Shown here one piece after another: positions 17,955-24,920 of a DNA stretch of 64,000 nucleotides (position 1 is its first letter; each line of letters begins with the position of its first letter). A program made the position numbers and the translations under genes. This stretch comes from Candidatus Rokuibacteriota bacterium. Its GTDB lineage: Bacteria > Methylomirabilota > Methylomirabilia > Rokubacteriales > CSP1-6. The stretch is taken from contig QHSI01000103.1 of NCBI GenBank assembly GCA_003221515.1, positions 37,043 to 101,042 on the forward strand, read 5' to 3'. The notes under the pieces were generated by a model. The model had not been told where the DNA came from, ran no database searches, and worked only from the letters and a program-made list of their open reading frames with translations.

Positions 17955-18094
17955 CGGGCGGGGTCGCGCGACCACGCGGCACGCGTCCGCTTGGCCCGTT
18001 GCGGCTGGGCTCCATCCGGGCACCGGGCGCCCGTTGCCACTTGGAGGGAACGGGTCTCGTCGACCCCGCCCGTCATCCCGAGCCGACGCCCGCG
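17933..18094. repeat. Long inverted repeat at the 3' end of the Mo-hydroxylase gene
   Basis: The arms at 17933-17966 and 18061-18094 pair over 34 positions with one mismatch (25 perfect innermost pairs), around a 94-base spacer. The left arm contains the last codons and the TGA of the hydroxylase gene. Looser similarity continues outward, so the right arm looks like an inverted partial copy of the gene's 3' end. It could be an inverted duplication, the remnant of a small inverted-repeat element, or a very stable mRNA 3' hairpin. No target-site duplication is evident. Together with 18095-18281 it fills the only stretch over 300 bases without a gene. Confidence 0.75.
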
Positions 18095-18134
18095 GCTCCC
18101 GTCGCGGCGATCGGAGCGCCATGGCTTGGAGCAA

Positions 18135-18256
18135 GTCGATCACTCGACACGGTGATTCCTCGAAGCACATCGCGTGCTCGAAGCCGGTCGGTCGAGCGGG
18201 CGCGGCGATTGCTCGCGGCAAGCTGCATACGGCACAGGACGCGCGGATCACTCGAC
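18135..18256. promoter_or_regulatory. Candidate operator region before the ring-opening amidohydrolase gene
   Basis: An 11-base word GATCACTCGAC occurs twice (18138-18148 and 18246-18256). The first copy forms the inverted repeat GTCGATCACTCGAC (18135-18148). Between them, 18160-18181 is another imperfect inverted repeat (TCGAAGCAC / GTGCTCGA). No gene is seen in this leader. The clustering suggests a regulator site, but no regulator gene is adjacent. Confidence 0.35.
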
Positions 18257-18281
18257 GCATTCGGCATAGGAGGAGATAGAC

Positions 18282-19394
18282 ATGCATGCGCAGGCGTTCA
18301 AGGTGGGGATGCGGGCACCGGATGATGTGGTGGAGGCGGCGAAGTTGCTGGACCAGGGCGCGTTCAAGGCCGAGCACGTCGCGGCCATTCTCGGCAAGAC
18401 CGAGGGCAACGGCGGCGTCAACGACTACACGCGCGCGCTGGCCACGCTCTCGTTCCAGCTGCTGCTGGCCGAGCGCTCCGGCCAGAAGGTCGCGGCGATC
18501 GCCAAGCGCGTGCCCATCATCTGGTCCGGCGGCACCGAGGGATTGATGAGCCCTCACGCCACGATCTTCACGCGTGAGCCCGACCGCGGCTCGCCCGCGG
18601 GCGGCAAGCGGCTGGCCATCGGCACCGCCTACACCCGCGACCTGCTGCCCGAGGAGTTCGGGACCGCCGTCCACGCGCGGGTCGCCGCCGACGGCGTGCG
18701 CGCGGCGATCAAGGATGCCGGCATCGACGCCACGGCCGATCTCCACTTCGTCCAGATCAAGACGGGCGCCCTGACCACCGAGCGCGTCAACGAGGCCCGG
18801 CGCCGCGGCAAGGGCGTCATCACGTCCGACACGTACAAGTCGATGGCGTACGGGCGCGCCGCGGCCGCGCTCGGCATCGGCGTCGCCTCCGGCGAGGTGG
18901 ATGCGGCCAAGCTCGACGGCAACGTCATCGGTCAGGAGTTCTCGATCTTCTCGGAGATCGCCTCGACCTCGTCGGGCGTGGAGCTGATGAACTGCGAGGT
19001 GATCGTGCTCGGCAACTCGCGCCAGTCCACCAGCGAGCTGGTCATGGCGCACGCCATCATGAAGGACGCCATCGACGCCGGCGGCGTCCGCGAAGCGCTG
19101 CGCCGCGCCGGGCTCGCGGTCGACGGCGAGCTGGCGGAAGCCGATCGTGGCCGCCTGATCAACGTGTTCGTCAAGTGCGAGCCCGACCCGTCGGGCGCGA
19201 CGCGCGGACGGCGTCACGTGATGTTCGAGGACTCGGACATCAACTACACCCGCCACATTCGCGGGGTGGTGAACGGCGTGGTCGCGTCGGTCACCGGCGA
19301 CACGATGTGCTACGTGTCGGCGGGCGCCGAGCACCAGGGGCCGCCCAGCGGCGGTGTCGTCGCGGTTCTGGCGCGGGCTGCGGGTGGGCGCTGA
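18282..19394 (+). CDS. Ring-opening amidohydrolase, cyanuric acid hydrolase/barbiturase family
   Basis: The 370-residue protein belongs to the small AtzD/TrzD/barbiturase family, whose fold has three similar domains each contributing a Lys and a Ser around a threefold active site. The six candidate residues are visible: K39 (ILGKTEGNGG), S82 (IWSGGTEG), K160 (VQIKTGAL), a Ser in STSSGVELM (about 229-231), K298 (VFVKCEPD) and S356 (GPPSGG). The enzyme would open a cyclic imide such as barbituric or cyanuric acid. The sequence alone does not tell which. An AGGAGGAG ribosome site precedes the ATG. It follows the FdrA - DUF1116 - Mo-hydroxylase operon, separated by the inverted repeat and an operator-like leader. 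Confidence 0.9.
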   Translation: MHAQAFKVGMRAPDDVVEAAKLLDQGAFKAEHVAAILGKTEGNGGVNDYTRALATLSFQLLLAERSGQKVAAIAKRVPIIWSGGTEGLMSPHATIFTREPDRGSPAGGKRLAIGTAYTRDLLPEEFGTAVHARVAADGVRAAIKDAGIDATADLHFVQIKTGALTTERVNEARRRGKGVITSDTYKSMAYGRAAAALGIGVASGEVDAAKLDGNVIGQEFSIFSEIASTSSGVELMNCEVIVLGNSRQSTSELVMAHAIMKDAIDAGGVREALRRAGLAVDGELAEADRGRLINVFVKCEPDPSGATRGRRHVMFEDSDINYTRHIRGVVNGVVASVTGDTMCYVSAGAEHQGPPSGGVVAVLARAAGGR

Positions 19395-19410
19395 GCCCCG
19401 GCATATCAAT

Positions 19411-19443
19411 TTGACAGTTATCGAAATATCGAATATGTTCGAT
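19411..19443 (+). promoter_or_regulatory. Promoter with overlapping operator before arsM
   Basis: TTGACA (19411-19416) is followed after 17 bases by TATGTT (19434-19439). The -10 is embedded in a perfect 6-4-6 inverted repeat, ATCGAATATGTTCGAT (19428-19443), and a further ATCGAA lies at 19420-19425. A repressor bound here would block polymerase directly. ArsR-family repressors use AT-rich inverted repeats of this size at ars promoters, so arsenite induction is a reasonable inference, but no arsR gene is in the window. Confidence 0.7.
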
Positions 19444-19497
19444 TCGATCGGCCCGGCGGGTGCCGGACGCGCCTGGCCGGGACGGACGGGGGACATC

Positions 19498-20310
19498 ATG
19501 GCGGACGACTCGATCAAGGAGATCGTGAAGCAGAAGTACGGCCTGGTCGCGCTGCGCGTGACGAGCGAGGGCGGCGCCTGCGGCAGCTCGACGTCGAGCG
19601 AGTGCGATCCCGTCACCTCGAATCTCTACGCGGCCGACGAGACCACCGCGCTGCCGGCGGAGGCGGTGGCCGCCTCGCGCGGCTGCGGCAATCCCACCGC
19701 GCTGGCCGAGCTGCGCGCGGGCGAAGTCGTGCTCGACCTCGGCTCCGGCGGCGGCATCGACGTGCTCCTGTCGGCCAGGCGCGTGGGTCCGAGGGGGAAG
19801 GCCTATGGGCTCGACATGACCGACGAGATGCTGGCGCTGGCGCGCGAGAACCAGAAACGCGCCGAGGTCGACAACGTCGAGTTCTTGCGGGGCGAGATCG
19901 AGGCGATCCCGCTGCCCGACGATTCGGTGGACGTGATCATCTCCAACTGCGTCATCAACCTCTCGGCGGACAAGGACCGGGTCTTTGCCGAGGCCTTCCG
20001 CGTCCTGAAGCCGGGCGGGCGATTCGCGGTGTCCGACGTGGTCGTGCGCGGCGCGGTGCCGGCGGAGATTCGCCGGAACGTCGAGCTGTGGATCGGCTGC
20101 GTGGCCGGCGCCCTGGAGGACGAAGAGTACCGGGGCAAGCTGGCGCAGGCCGGGTTCGAGGCGATCGACCTCGAGCCGACGCGCGTGTACCGGGCCGAGG
20201 ACGCGGCCGGGCTCCTCGCCGGCTCTGGGCTCGACACCGCCGCCATCGCCCGCGAGGTCGACGGAAAGTTCATCAGCGCGTTCGTGCGGGCTCGCAAGCC
20301 CCTGCGCTGA
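19498..20310 (+). CDS. arsM: Arsenite S-adenosylmethionine methyltransferase
   Basis: The 270-residue methyltransferase has the SAM-binding motif [14 protein letters not shown] (about 78-91) and the three conserved cysteines of ArsM: C63 (SRGCGNP), C151 ([10 protein letters not shown]) and C201 (WIGCVAGAL). These bind As(III) while it is methylated to less toxic or volatile forms. Extra cysteines (C28, C36) lie near the N-terminus. The ATG at 19498 has GGGGGAC upstream; an in-frame ATG at 19435 falls inside the -10 box and is ruled out. The gene has its own promoter with an operator-like palindrome and is followed 20 bases later by an exporter gene. Confidence 0.92.
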   Translation: MADDSIKEIVKQKYGLVALRVTSEGGACGSSTSSECDPVTSNLYAADETTALPAEAVAASRGCGNPTALAELRAGEVVLDLGSGGGIDVLLSARRVGPRGKAYGLDMTDEMLALARENQKRAEVDNVEFLRGEIEAIPLPDDSVDVIISNCVINLSADKDRVFAEAFRVLKPGGRFAVSDVVVRGAVPAEIRRNVELWIGCVAGALEDEEYRGKLAQAGFEAIDLEPTRVYRAEDAAGLLAGSGLDTAAIAREVDGKFISAFVRARKPLR

Positions 20311-20329
20311 GGACGTTCGTGCGCGCGAG

Positions 20330-21211
20330 GTGAGACGCGCGTACCTGGCCCTGTTCGGGGCGAACGTCGTCTACGCCACCTCGTACGTGGTGGCGCGTGT
20401 CACCCTCGACGCCGTCCCGCCGCCGACGCTCGCGATCCTGAGGCTCGTGATCGGCGCGCTCGTTCTGGCGCCCCTCGCGCGACCTCGCCCGTCCGACCCC
20501 GCGCTCTCGCGGGACGATCGCCGGGCCATCGCGTGGATGGGCATCCTCGGGTTCGCGGCGGCCTACGCGTTCTCCAACTGGGGGATCGCGAGCTCGACCG
20601 CCACGAACGCGGCGCTCCTGATCGTCGTCGAGCCCGTCTCGCTGATGCTCATGAGCCCGCTGGTCCTCGGCGAGCGCCTGACGAGGCGCGAGGGCGTCGG
20701 CGCCGCGCTGGCGATCGCCGGCACGGTGCTCGTGGTGGTCAACGGGATTCCCGGCGTGACCGCCGCGCTGGCGCCGCACTGGCGGGGCGACTCGCTCCTC
20801 GTGCTCGCCGGCGTCGCCTACGCGTCGTACTCGATGTTCGGGCGCCGTGTCCTCGCCGGCCACGCGGCCACCGGTGTCACGCTCCGGTCGCTGCTCTGGG
20901 GCGCGGCGACGCTGCTGCCGTTGGCCCTGGCCGAGTGGGCCACCGGCGCGCGGGCCGTCTGGACCGCCACCGCGATCGCCGGGACCCTCTATCTCTCCGT
21001 CGTCATCACCGCGCTCGGCTATCTGGTGTGGAACTGGGCGCTCCGGCTGGTGCCCGCGCCCAAGGCCGCGATCTTTCTCAACGTCCAGCCGATCGTCGGA
21101 GCGCTGCTGGGCGCCGCCCTGCTCGACGGGCCGCTGACGGTCTTCACGATCGTCGGCGGCATGGGGATCGTCACCGGCCTGGCCGTCGCGTTCGGGCGGG
21201 GAGCCGGGTGA
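20330..21211 (+). CDS. EamA/DMT-family membrane transporter
   Basis: The 293-residue protein has about ten membrane helices in two EamA repeats. The first repeat begins [20 protein letters not shown]; the second ends [20 protein letters not shown]. Members export metabolites or amino acids; the substrate cannot be read from sequence. The start is GTG at 20330, 20 bases after arsM, so co-transcription from the arsM promoter is likely. Confidence 0.82.
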   Translation: MRRAYLALFGANVVYATSYVVARVTLDAVPPPTLAILRLVIGALVLAPLARPRPSDPALSRDDRRAIAWMGILGFAAAYAFSNWGIASSTATNAALLIVVEPVSLMLMSPLVLGERLTRREGVGAALAIAGTVLVVVNGIPGVTAALAPHWRGDSLLVLAGVAYASYSMFGRRVLAGHAATGVTLRSLLWGAATLLPLALAEWATGARAVWTATAIAGTLYLSVVITALGYLVWNWALRLVPAPKAAIFLNVQPIVGALLGAALLDGPLTVFTIVGGMGIVTGLAVAFGRGAG

Positions 21212-21214
21212 CGG

Positions 21215-21220
21215 TATACT
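21215..21220 (+). promoter_or_regulatory. -10 element (TATACT) for a likely leaderless LOG-family mRNA
   Basis: TATACT ends seven bases before the GTG of the LOG-family gene. Transcription starting at the usual distance would begin at or next to the start codon. No ribosome-binding sequence fits in the gap (GGGAACC). No -35 match is seen at 16-18 bases. Confidence 0.5.
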
Positions 21221-21227
21221 GGGAACC

Positions 21228-22259
21228 GTGGCCGAGCCCCGCAAGTATCAGCTCCAGAACGACGACGCCAACCGCCTGATCGCCGAGCTCCTCGACGTGA
21301 CGAGCGTCCCCGCCGATCGGCGGGGCTACTACCAGCAGCTCCTCACGACGGTCCTGAAGCTCTACGAGGACGGCGCGGACATCGGGGACCTCAAGGTCAC
21401 CAACGCGGCGCTCAAGGAGCTGCGCTACGCCTACAAGGTCTTCGCGCCCTACCGCGACATCCGCAAGGTGACGGTCTTCGGATCGGCGCGCGCGGCGTCG
21501 AGCCCCGAGTCGATCGAGAGCGCGCGCCTCTTCGGCCGGCGGATGACCGACGAGGGCTGGATGGTCGTCACGGGGGCCGGCGCCGGCATCATGGGCGCGG
21601 CGCAGGAAGGGGCGGGCGGTGAGAAGAGCTTCGGCCTCAACATCCGCCTGCCGTTCGAGCAGGAAGCCAACCCGTGGATCGCCTCGGATCCCAAGCTCAT
21701 CACCTTCAAGTACTTCTTCACGCGCAAGCTCTTCCTGGTCAAGGCGGCGCATGCGGTGGCGATGTTCCCGGGCGGCTACGGCACGATGGACGAGACCTTC
21801 GAGCTGCTGACGCTGATGCAGACCGGGAAGTCGGCGATCGTTCCGGTCGTGCTCGTCGAGGTCGGCCCCAAGCCCTACTGGCGGATCTGGCACCGGTGGA
21901 TCGCGGGCACCCTGGTGGAGCGGGGGCTCATCGACAACGCGGACACGTCCTTGTTCCACATCGCCGACAGCATCGACGACGCGGTTCGCGAGGTCACGAC
22001 CTTCTATCGCGTGTACCACTCGTCGCGGATCGTCGGCGAGAACCTGGTCTTCCGTCTCACCCGGCCGCTCGAGCCGGCGAACCTCGGAGAGATCCAGCAG
22101 AAATTCGACGACATCCTCCAGGGGCCGGCGACTCAGCAGCCGGGCCCCGTCCCGCAGGAGTTCAACGAGTTCCCCCGTCTCCCACGGCTGATCCTGCCCT
22201 TCGACCACCGGTCCTACGGCCGGCTCCGCGAGCTCATCGACTTCGTGAACCAGCTGTAA
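21228..22259 (+). CDS. LOG-family protein (TIGR00730 Rossmann-fold)
   Basis: The 343-residue protein contains the hallmark PGGYGTMDE (about 182-190) plus VTVFGSARA and VVTGAGAGIMGAAQEGA of the lysine-decarboxylase-like/LOG fold. LOG enzymes release cytokinin bases from nucleotide monophosphates; many bacterial members are nucleotide 5'-monophosphate phosphoribohydrolases. The N-terminal 80 residues and C-terminal 90 residues are longer than in the shortest LOG proteins, as in other large bacterial members. The GTG start follows a -10 element directly. Confidence 0.85.
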   Translation: MAEPRKYQLQNDDANRLIAELLDVTSVPADRRGYYQQLLTTVLKLYEDGADIGDLKVTNAALKELRYAYKVFAPYRDIRKVTVFGSARAASSPESIESARLFGRRMTDEGWMVVTGAGAGIMGAAQEGAGGEKSFGLNIRLPFEQEANPWIASDPKLITFKYFFTRKLFLVKAAHAVAMFPGGYGTMDETFELLTLMQTGKSAIVPVVLVEVGPKPYWRIWHRWIAGTLVERGLIDNADTSLFHIADSIDDAVREVTTFYRVYHSSRIVGENLVFRLTRPLEPANLGEIQQKFDDILQGPATQQPGPVPQEFNEFPRLPRLILPFDHRSYGRLRELIDFVNQL

Positions 22260-22312
22260 CGCCCTTTCACACCCCGGGGGCTGCGGTGTCTCAGAGGCAG
22301 GAGGTAGGGACA

Positions 22313-22999
22313 ATGCCCCCGGATACCCGACCCGAATCCGGCTTCCTCGTGCTGGCCGATATCTCTGGGTTCACCAAGTTCGTGACCGCCACCGAGATCG
22401 AGCACGGCGCCGAAGCGACGGGCGTCCTGCTGGCCGACGTCATCGCGGCCCTGGCACCGCCGCTCGAGATCCAGGAGCTGGAGGGCGACGCCGTCTTCGC
22501 GCTGGGTCCGGACCGCGCGGCGCGCTCGGACGCGGAGCTCATCGAGTCGTTCGGCCGCGCCCTCGTCGCCTTCAGACGACGGCAGGTGGAGATCTCGCTC
22601 GACGAGAGCTGCCGGTGCCGCGCGTGCGCGGGCGTGCTCGCGCTCCGGCTCAAGCTGATCGTCCATCACGGAAGCTTCGTGCGGCAGTCCGTGGCCGGGC
22701 GCTCGCGCGTCGCCGGCCCCGACGTCATCCTGGCGCACCGGCTCCTGAAGAACGACGTCGAGCCCGCGACCTACGTGCTCTTCACGGGGCCCGCGGTCCA
22801 GCGCATCGGCATCGATCCGGCCGCGACGGGGATGCAGCCGTACACGGGCGCCTACGCGTACTTCGGTGAGGTGGACGGCTTCGTCGTGGCGCTCGACCAC
22901 AACGAGATCCTACTCGGGCTCCGGCCGCTCCTCGGTGACCTGGCACTCGACGCAGACCCAGGTCCGCATAACGATCTTCGTCCGGTCGTCGCGGCGTAA
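22313..22999 (+). CDS. DUF2652 protein with cyclase-like domain
   Basis: The 228-residue protein begins with FLVLADISGFTKFV, the metal-binding strand seen in class III nucleotidyl cyclases and the DUF2652 family, and has ELEGDAVFAL as the matching second strand. Whether it makes cyclic nucleotides is unknown. An AGGAGG-like site precedes the ATG. Codons after VVALDHN show many A/T third positions, and the last 90 bases are shared, on the opposite strand, with a zinc-ribbon gene, so the C-terminal tail may be non-functional read-through. Confidence 0.75.
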   Translation: MPPDTRPESGFLVLADISGFTKFVTATEIEHGAEATGVLLADVIAALAPPLEIQELEGDAVFALGPDRAARSDAELIESFGRALVAFRRRQVEISLDESCRCRACAGVLALRLKLIVHHGSFVRQSVAGRSRVAGPDVILAHRLLKNDVEPATYVLFTGPAVQRIGIDPAATGMQPYTGAYAYFGEVDGFVVALDHNEILLGLRPLLGDLALDADPGPHNDLRPVVAA

Positions 23000-23098
23000 C
23001 GTCCAGGGGATCAGGGCGCGCCGTCCACACTTCGGGCACGTTTCGGGACGGGCGCCGGGCGGGAGCGTCGAGGGCAGCCACGGGATTTTCGCTGGCAT
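22910..23098 (-). CDS. Small zinc-ribbon protein
   Basis: The 62-residue protein has two CxxC knuckles (ETCPKCGRRA and WVCVECQVTE) spaced like a zinc ribbon. Roughly 54 of its 62 codons end in G or C, as in real genes here. Its last 90 bases overlap the 3' end of the DUF2652 gene on the other strand. Upstream is an extended -10, TGC followed by TATCAT (hexamer 23112-23107), eight bases from the ATG, with no Shine-Dalgarno sequence. Function is unknown; nucleic-acid binding or a structural role is possible. Confidence 0.65.
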   Translation of the reverse strand: MPAKIPWLPSTLPPGARPETCPKCGRRALIPWTLRRDDRTKIVMRTWVCVECQVTEERPEPE

Positions 23099-23150
23099 CG
23101 CCGCCGATGATAGCAGGTGGCCTCTCGGCGCGCCCGAGTACAATGGGGCC
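23099..23150. promoter_or_regulatory. Compact divergent promoter region (zinc ribbon / NAD synthetase)
   Basis: The 52-base gap holds two outward -10 boxes: TATCAT (23112-23107, minus strand) eight bases from one ATG, and TACAAT (23139-23144, plus strand) six bases from the other. Neither gene has room for a normal leader or ribosome site. Both transcripts are predicted to be leaderless or nearly so. Confidence 0.5.
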
Positions 23151-24878
23151 ATGAGGCTGTTCCGCGTCGGTCTGGCGCAGATCAACCCCACGGTCGGCGA
23201 CTTCGAGGCCAACGTCCGCATGATCGTGGACGGCATCGCGCGCGCGCGCGCGCTCGGCTGCGCCCTCGTCGCGTTCCCCGAGCTCGCGGTCACCGGCTAT
23301 CCGCCCGAGGATCTCCTGTTCCGGCCGGCGTTCATCGAGGCCAACCTGCGCGCCCTCGACGAGGTCACGCGCGCCTCGCGAGGGCTGTCGGTCGTCGTCG
23401 GCTTCGTCGACAAGCGTGACGACATCTTCAACGCCGCCGCGATCCTCCACGACGGCGCGCGGGTCGGCGTTTACCACAAGCAGTACCTGCCGAACTACGG
23501 TGTCTTCGACGAGAACCGCTACTTCCAGGCGGGCACCGAGGCGCCCGTGTTCGTGCGGGGCGACACGACGTTCGCGGTGAACGTCTGCGAGGACATGTGG
23601 TATCCGGCTGGCCCGACCACCGTGCAGGCGCTCGCCGGCGCCGAGCTAGTGGTCAACATCAACGGCTCGCCCTACCACGCCGGCAAGGCGCGCTTCCGCG
23701 AGCAGATGCTCGCCACGCGCGCCGTCGACGACCTCGTGTGCGTGGCCTACGTCAACACGGTGGGCGGCCAGGACGAGCTCGTGTTCGACGGCGCGAGCCT
23801 GATCGTGAACGAGCACGGGGAGTGCGTGGCCCGCGGGCGGATGTTCGAGGAGGACCTGGTCGTCGCCGACGTGGACCTCGAGGCGGTGTTCCGGGCGCGG
23901 CTGCACGACTCGCGGCGGCGCAAGGAGAAGCTCCGGGCCGCGGAGGCCGCGCCGCGGATCACGCTGCCGGTCCTCCGGTCGCCCGAGCCGCTGCCGCCGC
24001 TGCCGCCGCGTGACGTGGCCTCGCCCGGGCCGGTCGAAGAGGTCTTCGGCGCCCTGGTGCTGGGGACCCGCGACTACGTGCGGAAGAACGGCTTCAAGCG
24101 CGTCGTGGTCGGACTCTCGGGGGGCATCGACTCCTCGCTGGTCGCCGCGATCGCGGTCGAGGCGCTCGGCAAGGAGAACGTGGCCGGCGTCACGATGCCC
24201 TCGGCGTACTCGTCGGCGGGCACGCGGCGCGACTCGCAGCGTCTGGCCAAGAACCTCGGCATCGAGTTCCTGTCGATCCCGATCACGCCGGTCCTCCGGG
24301 CCTACCTGCGCTCGCTGGCGAAGGCGTTCAAGGGAATGAAGGAGGACGTCACCGAGGAGAACCTCCAGGCGCGGATCCGCGGGAATCTGTTGATGGCGCT
24401 GTCGAACAAGTTCGGCTGGCTCGTGCTGACGACCGGCAACAAGAGCGAGTACAGCGTCGGCTACACCACGCTCTACGGCGACATGGCAGGCGGGTTCGCG
24501 GTGATCAAGGACGTCCCGAAGATGCTGGTCTACGACGTCGCGCGCCACGTGAACGCGCGGGCCGGACGCGCGGTGATTCCCGAGACGGTGTTCACGCGGG
24601 CGCCGTCGGCCGAGCTGCGTCCGAACCAGACCGACCAGGACACACTGCCGCCCTACGCCGACCTCGACCGGATCCTCGCCGGCTACGTCGAGGAGGATCG
24701 CAGCGTGAGCGATCTGATCGCACGCGGGTTCCCCCCTGAGACCGTGCGCCGCGTCGTCTCGATGGTGAACGCCAACGAGTACAAGCGCCGTCAGGCTCCG
24801 CCCGGCGTCAAGATCACGCCGCGCGCGTTCGGCCGCGACTGGCGCCCGCCGATCGTCAACCGCTTCCGGGAGCCTTAG
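23151..24878 (+). CDS. nadE: Glutamine-dependent NAD+ synthetase
   Basis: The 575-residue enzyme makes NAD+ from nicotinate adenine dinucleotide, using glutamine as nitrogen donor. The N-terminal nitrilase-type glutaminase has its Glu (FPELAVTGYPPEDLL, about 42-56), Lys (VYHKQYLPNYGVFDE) and Cys146 (NVCEDMWYP). The C-terminal synthetase has the PP-loop VGLSGGIDSSLVAAIA (about 320-335) and LTTGNKSEYSVGY. Length and domain order match the two-domain NadE form. The ATG at 23151 is preceded by TACAAT six bases away, not by a ribosome site. An upstream in-frame extension lies within the neighbouring gene and was rejected. Confidence 0.95.
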   Translation: MRLFRVGLAQINPTVGDFEANVRMIVDGIARARALGCALVAFPELAVTGYPPEDLLFRPAFIEANLRALDEVTRASRGLSVVVGFVDKRDDIFNAAAILHDGARVGVYHKQYLPNYGVFDENRYFQAGTEAPVFVRGDTTFAVNVCEDMWYPAGPTTVQALAGAELVVNINGSPYHAGKARFREQMLATRAVDDLVCVAYVNTVGGQDELVFDGASLIVNEHGECVARGRMFEEDLVVADVDLEAVFRARLHDSRRRKEKLRAAEAAPRITLPVLRSPEPLPPLPPRDVASPGPVEEVFGALVLGTRDYVRKNGFKRVVVGLSGGIDSSLVAAIAVEALGKENVAGVTMPSAYSSAGTRRDSQRLAKNLGIEFLSIPITPVLRAYLRSLAKAFKGMKEDVTEENLQARIRGNLLMALSNKFGWLVLTTGNKSEYSVGYTTLYGDMAGGFAVIKDVPKMLVYDVARHVNARAGRAVIPETVFTRAPSAELRPNQTDQDTLPPYADLDRILAGYVEEDRSVSDLIARGFPPETVRRVVSMVNANEYKRRQAPPGVKITPRAFGRDWRPPIVNRFREP

Positions 24879-24920
24879 ACCTTACCGTCCGGCGACGCTC
24901 GAGGTTCGGCCTCCGAGCCC

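Noticed and set aside
17955..18281. Short reading frames on both strands between the Mo hydroxylase and the amidohydrolase
   Set aside because: They are Arg/Ser-rich, inconsistent with neighbours and cross the inverted repeat; no ribosome sites or family likeness.
23200..23260. GCGCGCGC run in nadE as a simple-sequence phase-variation tract
   Set aside because: It encodes normal Ala-Arg codons in a conserved region and is short.
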